Part shown: in pieces, positions 1 through 4,957 of the stretch
How positions within the stretch are numbered: the stretch's first letter is position 1
Layout: each line of letters opens with the position of its first letter
Origin: Erysipelotrichaceae bacterium
Lineage (GTDB): Bacteria; Bacillota_I; Bacilli_A; Erysipelotrichales; Erysipelotrichaceae
Assembly (NCBI GenBank): GCA_021442745.1
Contig: JABUSI010000054.1
Coordinates: 1 to 9,775 of the forward strand
Reading direction: 5' to 3'
Length of the DNA stretch: 9,775 nucleotides
Made by a program: the position numbers and the translations under genes
Notes under the pieces: generated by a model
The model's database searches: none
What the model was told of the DNA's origin: nothing
Seen by the model: the letters and a program-made list of their open reading frames with translations, nothing else

Positions 1-606
1 CAGACCTTAGACTATTATCCGGATTGTACTTCTTTTCCTCTTGATCAGCCGTATACCGTTCTTTTTCTGGATATTGAACTTCCGGGTATGGATGGTATTC
101 AGTTTGCAAAACAACTACATCAGCAGAAGTATCCGGCAATCATTGTGTTCATTACCAACAAGAAAGACTTGATTTATGATGCGTTTGGAATGAATGTATT
201 CCGCTTTATCCCGAAAGACCAGCTGGAATCAAGATTGCCTGCGTTATTTGAAGATCTGGCAAAGGAATATCACAAGAACACGGAATTCTTACTGGAAACC
301 ACAAAAGGAACCGTAACCTGTACATATAACGATGTCATTTACGTGGAAAAAATCGGTCAGTCGCTCTTTGTGCAGACGACAAAGGATCTGTACGAACTGC
401 GTTACGTATCCATACAGGATTTGTATGATACTTTTGACCGTTCCTCCTTTTTGTTTGTGAACCGTTCCGTATTTGTGAATATTGCCTACGTCAAACGTAT
501 TCACAAGCTGATTCTGGAGCTTTCTTCCTGTAAAAAACTGATAGAAATCAGCCGACGCCGGTTACTGGACGTACAGGATTCTTTCCATCAGTTTATGAAA
601 TCCTAA
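1..606 (+). CDS. LytTR-family response regulator (AgrA/ComE-like), 5' end outside window
   Basis: This is the DNA-binding response regulator of a two-component system. The frame is open from base 1, so the start lies upstream; 201 residues are visible and roughly 35-45 are probably missing. The receiver-domain phosphoacceptor motif FLDIELPGMDG is plain, with Asp24 of the visible part (bases 70-72) as the likely phosphorylated residue. The conserved Thr (VFIT) and Lys (FIPKD, about residue 72) follow. The C-terminal half, from about residue 96 (FLLETTKG) to the end, is a LytTR domain, including the typical NDVIYVE and FLFVNRSVFVN segments. LytTR regulators bind paired 9-bp direct repeats, and three such pairs occur nearby. 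The stop overlaps that of the convergent sensor kinase. Identification of the family is secure; that it controls the nearby operators is inference. Confidence 0.93.
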   Translation, partial: QTLDYYPDCTSFPLDQPYTVLFLDIELPGMDGIQFAKQLHQQKYPAIIVFITNKKDLIYDAFGMNVFRFIPKDQLESRLPALFEDLAKEYHKNTEFLLETTKGTVTCTYNDVIYVEKIGQSLFVQTTKDLYELRYVSIQDLYDTFDRSSFLFVNRSVFVNIAYVKRIHKLILELSSCKKLIEISRRRLLDVQDSFHQFMKS

Positions 607-1862
607 ACCGAAAACCATACCAAAACTACAAAACGATTATTTTTAACTTCCACCAGCAAATCACCGTCATGTTTTGCGGCAAGGGAACGCATGCTTTCCA
701 TTCCGAAACCGTGACCCGGTGATTTTTTTGTGCTTTGTAAGGAAGGATTCTTCTGAAGAACGTCCTCCGTAACCGTATTTTCTACTTCCATACAGATCTT
801 TTCGTTTTTCTCACGGATTGTGACAACAATCTGCGGATTGTTTCCTGTCACGTTTTCCAGTGCATTGTCCAAAGCGTTTGCCAGAACCATTGCCACATCG
901 AAACAATCCGTATTTTTCAATGCCGAAAGGTCAATATGATACACGAAATCAATCGATTTCTCGGTTGCTTCTTTCTGTTTCTTACTGAGAATGTAATCGA
1001 TAGCGGTACTATTGGTAACCGGAACAACCGATACGGTATCAATCTGATGTAAACTGTCTTCCAGAATTTTCTTTGCACTCTCTGTTTCACCGGCCTGCAG
1101 ATACCCGTATACAATGGTATAGGTATTTTTCAGGTCGTGTTTCATCGTCGATAATTTCTGATTGGATGCTTCAAAATCTTCCATATGTTTCCGCATATGT
1201 TCCATCTGAACCACACGGTATTCGTCCTGCGTTTCCTGTTTGGACAGTTGTTTCTCCTTCGCTAATAATACAATACTGATTAGTCCCATCAGCAATACAC
1301 CAACTAACACAAACATGACTTTCGGATCCTGAACATACGATTCGTTCAGCATATCTTCCAGCAAGATCGTAACAAGTGAAAACAAGCCGACAACCAGCAG
1401 AAACGCATTGCTGCTACGCATTTCGATAAATTCAAATTTATCTTTTCTTGATACCACAACCTGTAAACATACCGTCAGTATCACAAATGATGCCAATCCG
1501 GACATCGTTACACCCAAAACCGTAAGCATATCCTCCGGTATTACCAGCATCCCGATAAAATACACAAAATAGTAACTGAACCGCGCAATACCATTCGCAA
1601 ATAACGCAACCAGAAGATTCTCCCTCCGGTTCGTTCCTTTTTTCGTACTTCCGTATGCGATAACTAAAAATATATAGGAAATCATCATCAACAGATTCAG
1701 TTCCGGATACAAGTAATTGAGGATCTCACAGAACACCAAAGAACAACACAGCAACGCAACCGGAAAATCATGCGGTTTATAGTACTGCCATACAGAATAA
1801 GAGACAATCAAAGACCGGATTATAAACACCGCTAAGGAAAGATACAAAACGATTTGTTCCAT
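603..1862 (-). CDS. GHKL sensor histidine kinase (AgrC/ComD-like, HPK10 type)
   Basis: This is a membrane sensor kinase, presumably the partner of the convergent LytTR regulator. The first 200 residues are six or seven hydrophobic segments. A linker of about 40 charged residues leads to the H-box MKHDLKN (His242, bases 1137-1139), the likely autophosphorylation site. The N-box LANALDNALENV (residues 327-338) and the GHGFGM ATP-binding loop (383-388) follow. The short catalytic domain is typical of peptide-sensing AgrC/ComD kinases. I chose the ATG at 1862 because AAGGGGTGG (1875-1867) precedes it; an in-frame ATG at 1907 has no ribosome binding site. The length of 419 residues suits the family. 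A LytTR-type repeat pair lies 55 bases upstream, suggesting autoregulation. Its 3' end overlaps the regulator's by four bases, so the two genes are not co-transcribed. Confidence 0.92.
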   Translation of the reverse strand: MEQIVLYLSLAVFIIRSLIVSYSVWQYYKPHDFPVALLCCSLVFCEILNYLYPELNLLMMISYIFLVIAYGSTKKGTNRRENLLVALFANGIARFSYYFVYFIGMLVIPEDMLTVLGVTMSGLASFVILTVCLQVVVSRKDKFEFIEMRSSNAFLLVVGLFSLVTILLEDMLNESYVQDPKVMFVLVGVLLMGLISIVLLAKEKQLSKQETQDEYRVVQMEHMRKHMEDFEASNQKLSTMKHDLKNTYTIVYGYLQAGETESAKKILEDSLHQIDTVSVVPVTNSTAIDYILSKKQKEATEKSIDFVYHIDLSALKNTDCFDVAMVLANALDNALENVTGNNPQIVVTIREKNEKICMEVENTVTEDVLQKNPSLQSTKKSPGHGFGMESMRSLAAKHDGDLLVEVKNNRFVVLVWFSV

Positions 1863-1917
1863 ATAACCACCCCTTATTACTGTATCATGTTTTAACAACT
1901 CTTCCATACCGATTCAG

Positions 1918-1947
1918 CGAATGGTATGTTTTTCATATCGAATGGTA
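1918..1947 (-). promoter_or_regulatory. LytTR-type operator 1 (upstream of the sensor kinase)
   Basis: Two identical 9-mers, CGAATGGTA on the plus strand (TACCATTCG on minus), lie at 1918-1926 and 1939-1947. The start-to-start period is 21 bp and the spacer 12 bp. This is the known geometry of AgrA, ComE and PlnC/D binding sites. The pair sits between the terminator of the upstream lipoprotein gene and the kinase start. A possible extended -10 (TGaTACAGT, 1887-1879) lies downstream, but its predicted start would fall close to the kinase ribosome binding site, so the promoter is less certain than the operator. Binding by the local regulator is inferred. Confidence 0.8.
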
Positions 1948-1949
1948 TG

Positions 1950-1986
1950 AAAAAACCGGATTACACAATCTCATTGTATAATCCGG
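1950..1986 (-). terminator. Rho-independent terminator of the first lipoprotein gene
   Basis: An eight-pair stem CCGGATTA/TAATCCGG (1956-1963 with 1979-1986) continues through one mismatch into ACAAT/ATTGT around a 3-base loop. On the minus strand it is followed by six T (1955-1950). It starts 16 bases past the stop of the lipoprotein gene. Its T-tract directly abuts LytTR operator 1, so the gene upstream is insulated from the kinase promoter. Confidence 0.9.
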
Positions 1987-2002
1987 TATCCTGATTAAAA
2001 CT

Positions 2003-2548
2003 CTATTTGACTTCTGTGAACCCTTCCAAAAGAGGCATCATTGTTTCGTATTTGATGCATGTCTTGTCTTCCGATACGTATTCTTTCCAGATTTCATCCG
2101 TCAGCCATGGTGTGATATCGGAAAAATCAAACACAACATCCAACAGAACCATATCTTCTTCGACGACAGGAGGCATATTCCGAATACCATCATGTTCATA
2201 CACAATTTCACCCAAAGCGTCGTTTTCCATCTGCACATATTCTTCCATGCTCATTTTATACTTCTTTTCCACTTCCTCTTTGGTAACAGTGAAAGTCGTT
2301 GTCATTTTAAGAAGACAGCCGTTTTCAAACTCATATACCATCTTTGTGCTACCCGGTTGATCAATGGCTATTTCCGTCTGAGAAGCATTCCCGGACTCAT
2401 CATATACATAGTCGGTAACCGTTGCCGGAGAAGTAAACTCGTAATAATATGCTCCCGTAAAGCCGGTCTTTTCAGCGGTTTGTTCCTGTTTTGAAGAGCA
2501 GGCAAATAAACAAAGCAGCAAGGCTAAAGTAATTGTTAGTTTTTTCAT
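2003..2548 (-). CDS. Putative lipoprotein 1, LytTR-regulon member
   Basis: This encodes a 181-residue secreted protein anchored by lipid. The signal peptide begins MKKL, has a Leu-rich core and ends in the lipobox LFAC, with Cys17 as the lipidated residue, followed by a polar tether (SSKQEQTAEK). The mature part is acidic, with no catalytic motif I recognise. The stretch VYEFENG...KMTTTFTVTKEE and the end GFTEVK recall YehR/DUF1307-type lipoproteins, but only weakly. The ATG at 2548 gives a correctly placed signal peptide, although the ribosome binding site (CTGGA) is poor. The gene has its own promoter with a LytTR repeat pair about 190 bases upstream and its own terminator, so it forms a single-gene unit. 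The second lipoprotein gene has a near-matching signal peptide, but the mature parts show no clear similarity. Function unknown. Confidence 0.82.
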   Translation of the reverse strand: MKKLTITLALLLCLFACSSKQEQTAEKTGFTGAYYYEFTSPATVTDYVYDESGNASQTEIAIDQPGSTKMVYEFENGCLLKMTTTFTVTKEEVEKKYKMSMEEYVQMENDALGEIVYEHDGIRNMPPVVEEDMVLLDVVFDFSDITPWLTDEIWKEYVSEDKTCIKYETMMPLLEGFTEVK

Positions 2549-2689
2549 GGTTTTTTTCCAGGTACATTAAGATTGCTTTTTCTGCTGAGCAAATCTACAT
2601 ACTGTTTCTTTCTATACCCTGTTTATAAGAGTCGGATAGTACTCTTTTTCCTAAATAAAATCAAACAAAAAAAACTGAAGTATCTTTTC
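2549..2689 (-). other. Long 5' leader of lipoprotein 1
   Basis: If transcription starts near 2689 (see the promoter at 2696-2724), the mRNA has an untranslated leader of about 140 bases, unusually long here. It holds an inverted repeat AAGAGT/ACTCTT (2627-2632 with 2641-2646, 8-base loop) with no T-tract in the direction of transcription. It also holds a 22-codon frame beginning MKRYFSFF (2691-2623) whose ATG would lie at about +1 with no ribosome binding site. I see no known riboswitch. Confidence 0.35.
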
Positions 2690-2695
2690 ATTTAG

Positions 2696-2724
2696 ATTAT
2701 AACTTACTTTTCCATTTACGACTA
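2696..2724 (-). promoter_or_regulatory. Activator-type promoter of lipoprotein 1
   Basis: A perfect -10 TATAAT (2701-2696) lies 17 bases from a very poor -35 TAGTCG (2724-2719). Operator 2 ends 11 bases upstream of that -35. A good -10 with a degenerate -35 just downstream of paired repeats is the usual layout of promoters that depend on a LytTR activator. The predicted start is near 2689. Confidence 0.6.
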
Positions 2725-2735
2725 TACATAATCCG

Positions 2736-2765
2736 CGAACGGTATGTTTTTCGTATCGAACGGTA
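2736..2765 (-). promoter_or_regulatory. LytTR-type operator 2 (upstream of lipoprotein 1)
   Basis: Two identical 9-mers, CGAACGGTA on the plus strand (TACCGTTCG on minus), lie at 2736-2744 and 2757-2765, again with a 21-bp period and 12-bp spacer. Over the 30 bp this site matches operator 1 at 27 positions, including 11 of 12 in the spacer. Both half-sites carry the same A-to-G change relative to operators 1 and 3. It is placed just upstream of the promoter at 2696-2724. Confidence 0.82.
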
Positions 2766-2823
2766 AGAATAGTCAAAAAACAGCCGATTCATTATTTCAA
2801 AAACAAATGTCAAATATATCATT

Positions 2824-2946
2824 CTAATGTATGTAGTGATTCAGAACAATCCATATATTCAAGCATAATAAAAACTGTGGAATCCGAATGTGAGAAAACA
2901 CAGTTCTCTCCTTTCCTAAACCACAGTTCTTTTTTTGTTTCTGCAT
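2824..2946 (-). CDS. Candidate small peptide, 40 codons (speculative)
   Basis: The frame begins MQKQKKNCGLGKERT and ends in a hydrophobic stretch containing QFLLCLNIWIVLN. The ATG at 2946 has only a weak upstream AGG. An internal in-frame GTG (2901-2899) is preceded six bases away by AAAGGAG and would give 25 residues. A minus-strand TATAAT (2968-2963) lies just upstream, without a good -35. The charged start and hydrophobic end would suit a small membrane or signal peptide, but frames of this length are common by chance, and the segment also folds as the putative terminator of the upstream gene. No LytTR repeats precede it. No function assigned. Confidence 0.18.
   Translation of the reverse strand: MQKQKKNCGLGKERTVFSHIRIPQFLLCLNIWIVLNHYIH
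2873..2928 (-). terminator. Putative terminator of lipoprotein 2 with alternative pairings
   Basis: On the minus strand AACTGTG occurs twice (2928-2922 and 2905-2899), and either copy can pair with one downstream CACAGTT (2879-2873), which runs into five T. The inner pairing gives a 7-bp stem with a 19-base loop; the outer gives 8 bp with a 40-base loop. An internal TGTG/CACA stem competes. On the plus strand the same stem ends in seven T. It lies about 150 bases beyond the lipoprotein 2 stop. Low GC and long loops make it a weak call. Confidence 0.35.
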
Positions 2947-3047
2947 AAAAACCTATGTTTCAATTATAGAACAGCATGTAATCTGTTTAACCTTGAAATT
3001 ACAATACGTATCGAAATACAACAGATCCGTATTCGTCCTATGTATCA

Positions 3048-3062
3048 AACACATAATGTGTT
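3048..3062. repeat. 15-bp palindrome AACACAT-A-ATGTGTT
   Basis: Perfect inverted repeat with 7-bp arms around a single A, 16 bases downstream of the lipoprotein 2 stop. There is no T-tract after it on either strand, so it does not look like a terminator. It could be a protein-binding site or chance in AT-rich DNA. Confidence 0.3.
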
Positions 3063-3077
3063 ACGACAGATTAAACA

Positions 3078-3578
3078 CTACTTTCCTAAATCTCCCTTGA
3101 ACGGTGTATTTCCCTCAAAGGAAATATCATTTATAAACTCACCTGTTTCGATGATTTCTTTGTATCGGAAAGTATCTGACTTTACAAAATCGTAAATACT
3201 TGTTTTGGATGTAAATTCATAACCCAGATATTCACTGATTGCTTTCAGATCCTCTTTTTTCATGTTATCGCTATAAAACCTTATCAGAATACTTTCCTGG
3301 TATTCGTTTTTTTCATACTCAACCGGGATGCTGCCGTCTTCATCAGACGGTTTGTCTGTTTTGTACACTCCCATACCATGGGAATCACCCATCAGATCCC
3401 CGGTTACTGCTATACGCATTTTACTGATTGTTTCCGAATCATTCGGATCAACCCAGATATAAATAAACGTATCTGAGGAAGTCAGATAACTTACACCGTA
3501 TTGCGTATCGTATTTAATCTTAGCGGAACAGGCAAACAGACTACTTAACAGAATCAATGTGATAATCAGTTTTTTCAT
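3078..3578 (-). CDS. Putative lipoprotein 2, LytTR-regulon member
   Basis: This encodes a 166-residue lipoprotein. The signal peptide (MKKLIITLILL core, lipobox LFAC, Cys17) closely matches that of lipoprotein 1, including the position of the lipidated Cys. The mature part (SAKIKYDTQYG onward) is polar and acidic and contains no enzyme motif I recognise. I see no clear similarity between the two mature domains. The ATG at 3578 is well supported by AAGGAGG (3594-3588). A LytTR repeat pair ends 62 bases upstream, placing the gene under the same predicted control as lipoprotein 1 and the kinase. It appears to be transcribed alone. A surface sensor, immunity or envelope role is possible, but nothing in the sequence decides. 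Being a lipoprotein is well supported; the function is unknown. Confidence 0.82.
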   Translation of the reverse strand: MKKLIITLILLSSLFACSAKIKYDTQYGVSYLTSSDTFIYIWVDPNDSETISKMRIAVTGDLMGDSHGMGVYKTDKPSDEDGSIPVEYEKNEYQESILIRFYSDNMKKEDLKAISEYLGYEFTSKTSIYDFVKSDTFRYKEIIETGEFINDISFEGNTPFKGDLGK

Positions 3579-3600
3579 AGGTCAAAACCTCCTTATACAA

Positions 3601-3629
3601 AGAAAAACATATTTCTCTCTTTTTGTCAA
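3601..3629 (-). promoter_or_regulatory. Possible promoter of lipoprotein 2
   Basis: A perfect -35 TTGACA (3629-3624) begins 11 bases downstream of operator 3, the same offset as at operator 2. At 17 bp spacing the -10 would be TTTTCT (3606-3601), a poor match preceded by an extended TG. The predicted start then falls at the ribosome binding site, so either the leader is very short or the real -10 lies elsewhere. Confidence 0.35.
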
Positions 3630-3802
3630 TACATCCGGCGCGAATGGTAGTTCAAACGGCTCGAATGGTAAAAAACATCGATATATTCATAAATATCGGA
3701 TGATTGAATCCACAATTCAACCATACATTCTTTCATATAAAATACAGCGTAATGCACACCTGTCAGCGGTAATCTTTCCGAAAATCCGTATTGATTACCC
3801 AT
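3626..3802 (-). pseudogene. Possible relic of an IS3-family transposase (OrfB C-terminus)
   Basis: A 58-codon open frame (ATG at 3802, TGA at 3626) contains FYMKEC and then IYEYIDVFYHSSRLNYHSR. The pattern YI-[DE]-x-FY-x3-R-x2-x-S resembles the C-terminal end of IS3-family OrfB (typically EYIEvFYNrkR.HS.lG). The DDE catalytic core is absent, the usual ribosome binding site is too close (AAGGA three bases from ATG), and no inverted repeats are visible. It is probably not expressed. The two YHS triplets of this frame are encoded by the two half-sites of operator 3. It could be a chance open frame; the resemblance is by eye only. Confidence 0.28.
3641..3670 (-). promoter_or_regulatory. LytTR-type operator 3 (upstream of lipoprotein 2)
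   Basis: Two identical 9-mers, CGAATGGTA on the plus strand (TACCATTCG on minus), lie at 3641-3649 and 3662-3670 with a 21-bp period. The half-sites equal those of operator 1, but the 12-bp spacer is unrelated, which argues that the half-sites themselves are conserved for binding. The pair overlaps the end of a possible transposase relic (3626-3802). Confidence 0.78.
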
Positions 3803-3819
3803 TTATCCTTACGCTTATG

Positions 3820-3841
3820 AAAAAAGGAAACCGAAGTTTCC
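3820..3841 (-). terminator. Terminator of the tar operon
   Basis: A 6-bp stem GGAAAC/GTTTCC (3826-3831 with 3836-3841) with a stable TTCG loop on the minus strand is followed by six T (3825-3820). It overlaps the stop codon of the small membrane protein by one base, and closes the operon that begins at 7845. Confidence 0.9.
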
Positions 3842-4137
3842 TAAATCATAAATATCACTTTAATGAAATCCGTCATGGTATACATGGCAACGGACTGCAG
3901 CATCACGATTTCCATGATGATGACCGAAATAAGAATCATACTGATATTTTCCGGCCGGGATGACAGACAAACGGATCCGACCACATAAGCCAGCAACAAC
4001 TGCAACAGATAAATAATACCGAGTTCCGCAACGGAGAATCCAAGTTCTTTCATTTTGAAACAGAATACTACCTGAACCAAAATCTGGATACAGTATACCA
4101 ATATGGAAAATACGTGCAATCCTTTATGATACCCCAC
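3841..4137 (-). CDS. Small membrane protein, last gene of the tar operon
   Basis: This is a 98-residue hydrophobic protein with three likely membrane helices (about residues 8-27, 38-58 and 65-85) and short polar loops containing KMKELGFS and SSRPEN. I chose the GTG at 4137 because AAGGGGGTG lies eight bases before it; the in-frame GTG at 4146 falls inside that ribosome binding site. It follows the second cytidylyltransferase by 43 bases with no terminator between, so it is probably co-transcribed. The layout loosely recalls part of an MFS transporter (GFSxAELGIIY), so it might be a fragment. Alternatively it could be a small accessory subunit for polymer assembly. I do not recognise the family. 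Confidence 0.65.
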   Translation of the reverse strand: MGYHKGLHVFSILVYCIQILVQVVFCFKMKELGFSVAELGIIYLLQLLLAYVVGSVCLSSRPENISMILISVIIMEIVMLQSVAMYTMTDFIKVIFMI

Positions 4138-4180
4138 TTGCGTCACCCCCTTTTATTACGGTTATATGCTGATTTTCTGA

Positions 4181-4945
4181 CTAATTTTTTGACGTAAAAT
4201 ATTCATCATTACCGTTGACACCGAAAATTTCCTGGCTGTCACGGTAATCAAACAATGCCTGGATGGAATAAAAGTCTTCCGGATACGTGACTTTGATATT
4301 TCCTTTGTTACCTTCAATCATATGTACCGGTTTTCCCAACACGTGATACAACGTACAGGAATCCACGATATTTTCATATGTCGGATTGATTTTTCGCATC
4401 TGCTCATGAGCATCCAGGATTTCACCCAGAATGAAAGACTGCGGTGCCTGTGCCGCATACGTTTCCTTCCGGTACGGGATGGAATTGACTTTGATGCCGT
4501 CCGGACTGGTAATGATGGTTTCGTAACAGTTGGTACACGTAATAGCCGTACCGAACTCTTCCACTGATGCGATGTTCTTATTGATGACATGCTGGTTGAT
4601 AAACGGACGTACGCCGTCATGAATCAATACGATGGAATCCGCATCATTATGCGTTCTTGCTTCCACAAGCAGACGATAAATGGAATCCTGTCCGCTGGTT
4701 CCTCCCGGAATCACAGTACTGACTTTTGTCAGATGGAACTTTTCAATCTGGGTCTTCAGATATCCGATTCCTTCTTCCACACAACATACAATCACTTCAT
4801 CGATGTTCGGATTTTTCTGGAAATACTCAATGGTATGCACAATAATCGGTTTCCCGCGTAAAATCAGAAATTGTTTCGGGACACCCTGGTTTCCCATCCG
4901 GGAACCGGTTCCGCCCGCAAAGATCAACGCAATTTTCTTTGGCAT
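4181..4945 (-). CDS. TarI/IspD-family cytidylyltransferase, second copy
   Basis: This 254-residue nucleotidyltransferase would transfer CMP from CTP to a sugar- or polyol-phosphate, giving a CDP-activated unit plus pyrophosphate in the cytoplasm. Visible family motifs are FAGGTGSRMG (residues 9-18), PKQF (23-26), HDGVRPF (109-115), QAPQSF (166-171) and NIKVT (216-220). The segment normally GGxxRxxS reads GGTSGQDS (81-88), with Gly85 where most relatives, including the other copy here, have Arg. It is about 17 residues longer than the tarI product, mostly at the C-terminus. The ribosome binding site AAAGGAG overlaps the preceding stop region and the gap is 12 bases, so it belongs to the operon. 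Context favours a teichoic-acid or capsule substrate over housekeeping IspD; ribitol-5-phosphate or another polyol phosphate is possible. Confidence 0.85.
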   Translation of the reverse strand: MPKKIALIFAGGTGSRMGNQGVPKQFLILRGKPIIVHTIEYFQKNPNIDEVIVCCVEEGIGYLKTQIEKFHLTKVSTVIPGGTSGQDSIYRLLVEARTHNDADSIVLIHDGVRPFINQHVINKNIASVEEFGTAITCTNCYETIITSPDGIKVNSIPYRKETYAAQAPQSFILGEILDAHEQMRKINPTYENIVDSCTLYHVLGKPVHMIEGNKGNIKVTYPEDFYSIQALFDYRDSQEIFGVNGNDEYFTSKN

Positions 4946-4957
4946 ATCGTTTCTCCT

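Larger units (their letters stand above)
2768..3077. other. Intergenic region between operator 2 and lipoprotein 2
   Basis: About 310 AT-rich bases with no convincing gene. It contains a nested hairpin (2873-2928), a weak 40-codon minus-strand frame (2824-2946), an isolated TATAAT on the minus strand (2968-2963) with no good -35, and a 15-bp palindrome (3048-3062). Plus-strand frames here run into the antisense of the lipoprotein 2 gene and look like chance. Confidence 0.5.

Noticed and set aside
1863..1907. Upstream ATG at 1907 as the kinase start
   Set aside because: It has no ribosome binding site and lies only 10 bases from operator 1, where promoter elements are expected. The ATG at 1862 has AAGGGGTGG and begins directly with the first membrane segment.
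2007..2494. Plus-strand open frames antisense to lipoprotein 1
   Set aside because: They are mirror frames of a gene with a clear lipoprotein signal peptide, lack ribosome binding sites and show no recognisable motif.
3048..3062. Palindrome as the lipoprotein 2 terminator
   Set aside because: The RNA stem would have only about five usable pairs and there is no T-tract on either side.
2935..3195. 86-codon plus-strand frame
   Set aside because: It starts in the T-tract of the hairpin and runs into the antisense of lipoprotein 2. Its composition is low-complexity AT-rich and no motif is seen.
3559..3963. 134-codon plus-strand frame
   Set aside because: It crosses operator 3, the tar terminator and the antisense of the membrane gene. 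It has no ribosome binding site or domain.
4181..4945. Housekeeping IspD (isoprenoid) identity
   Set aside because: The family is shared, but the gene is embedded in a teichoic-acid operon with tarI, tarJ and a phosphotransferase. No other MEP-pathway gene is present. Kept as a family-level call only.
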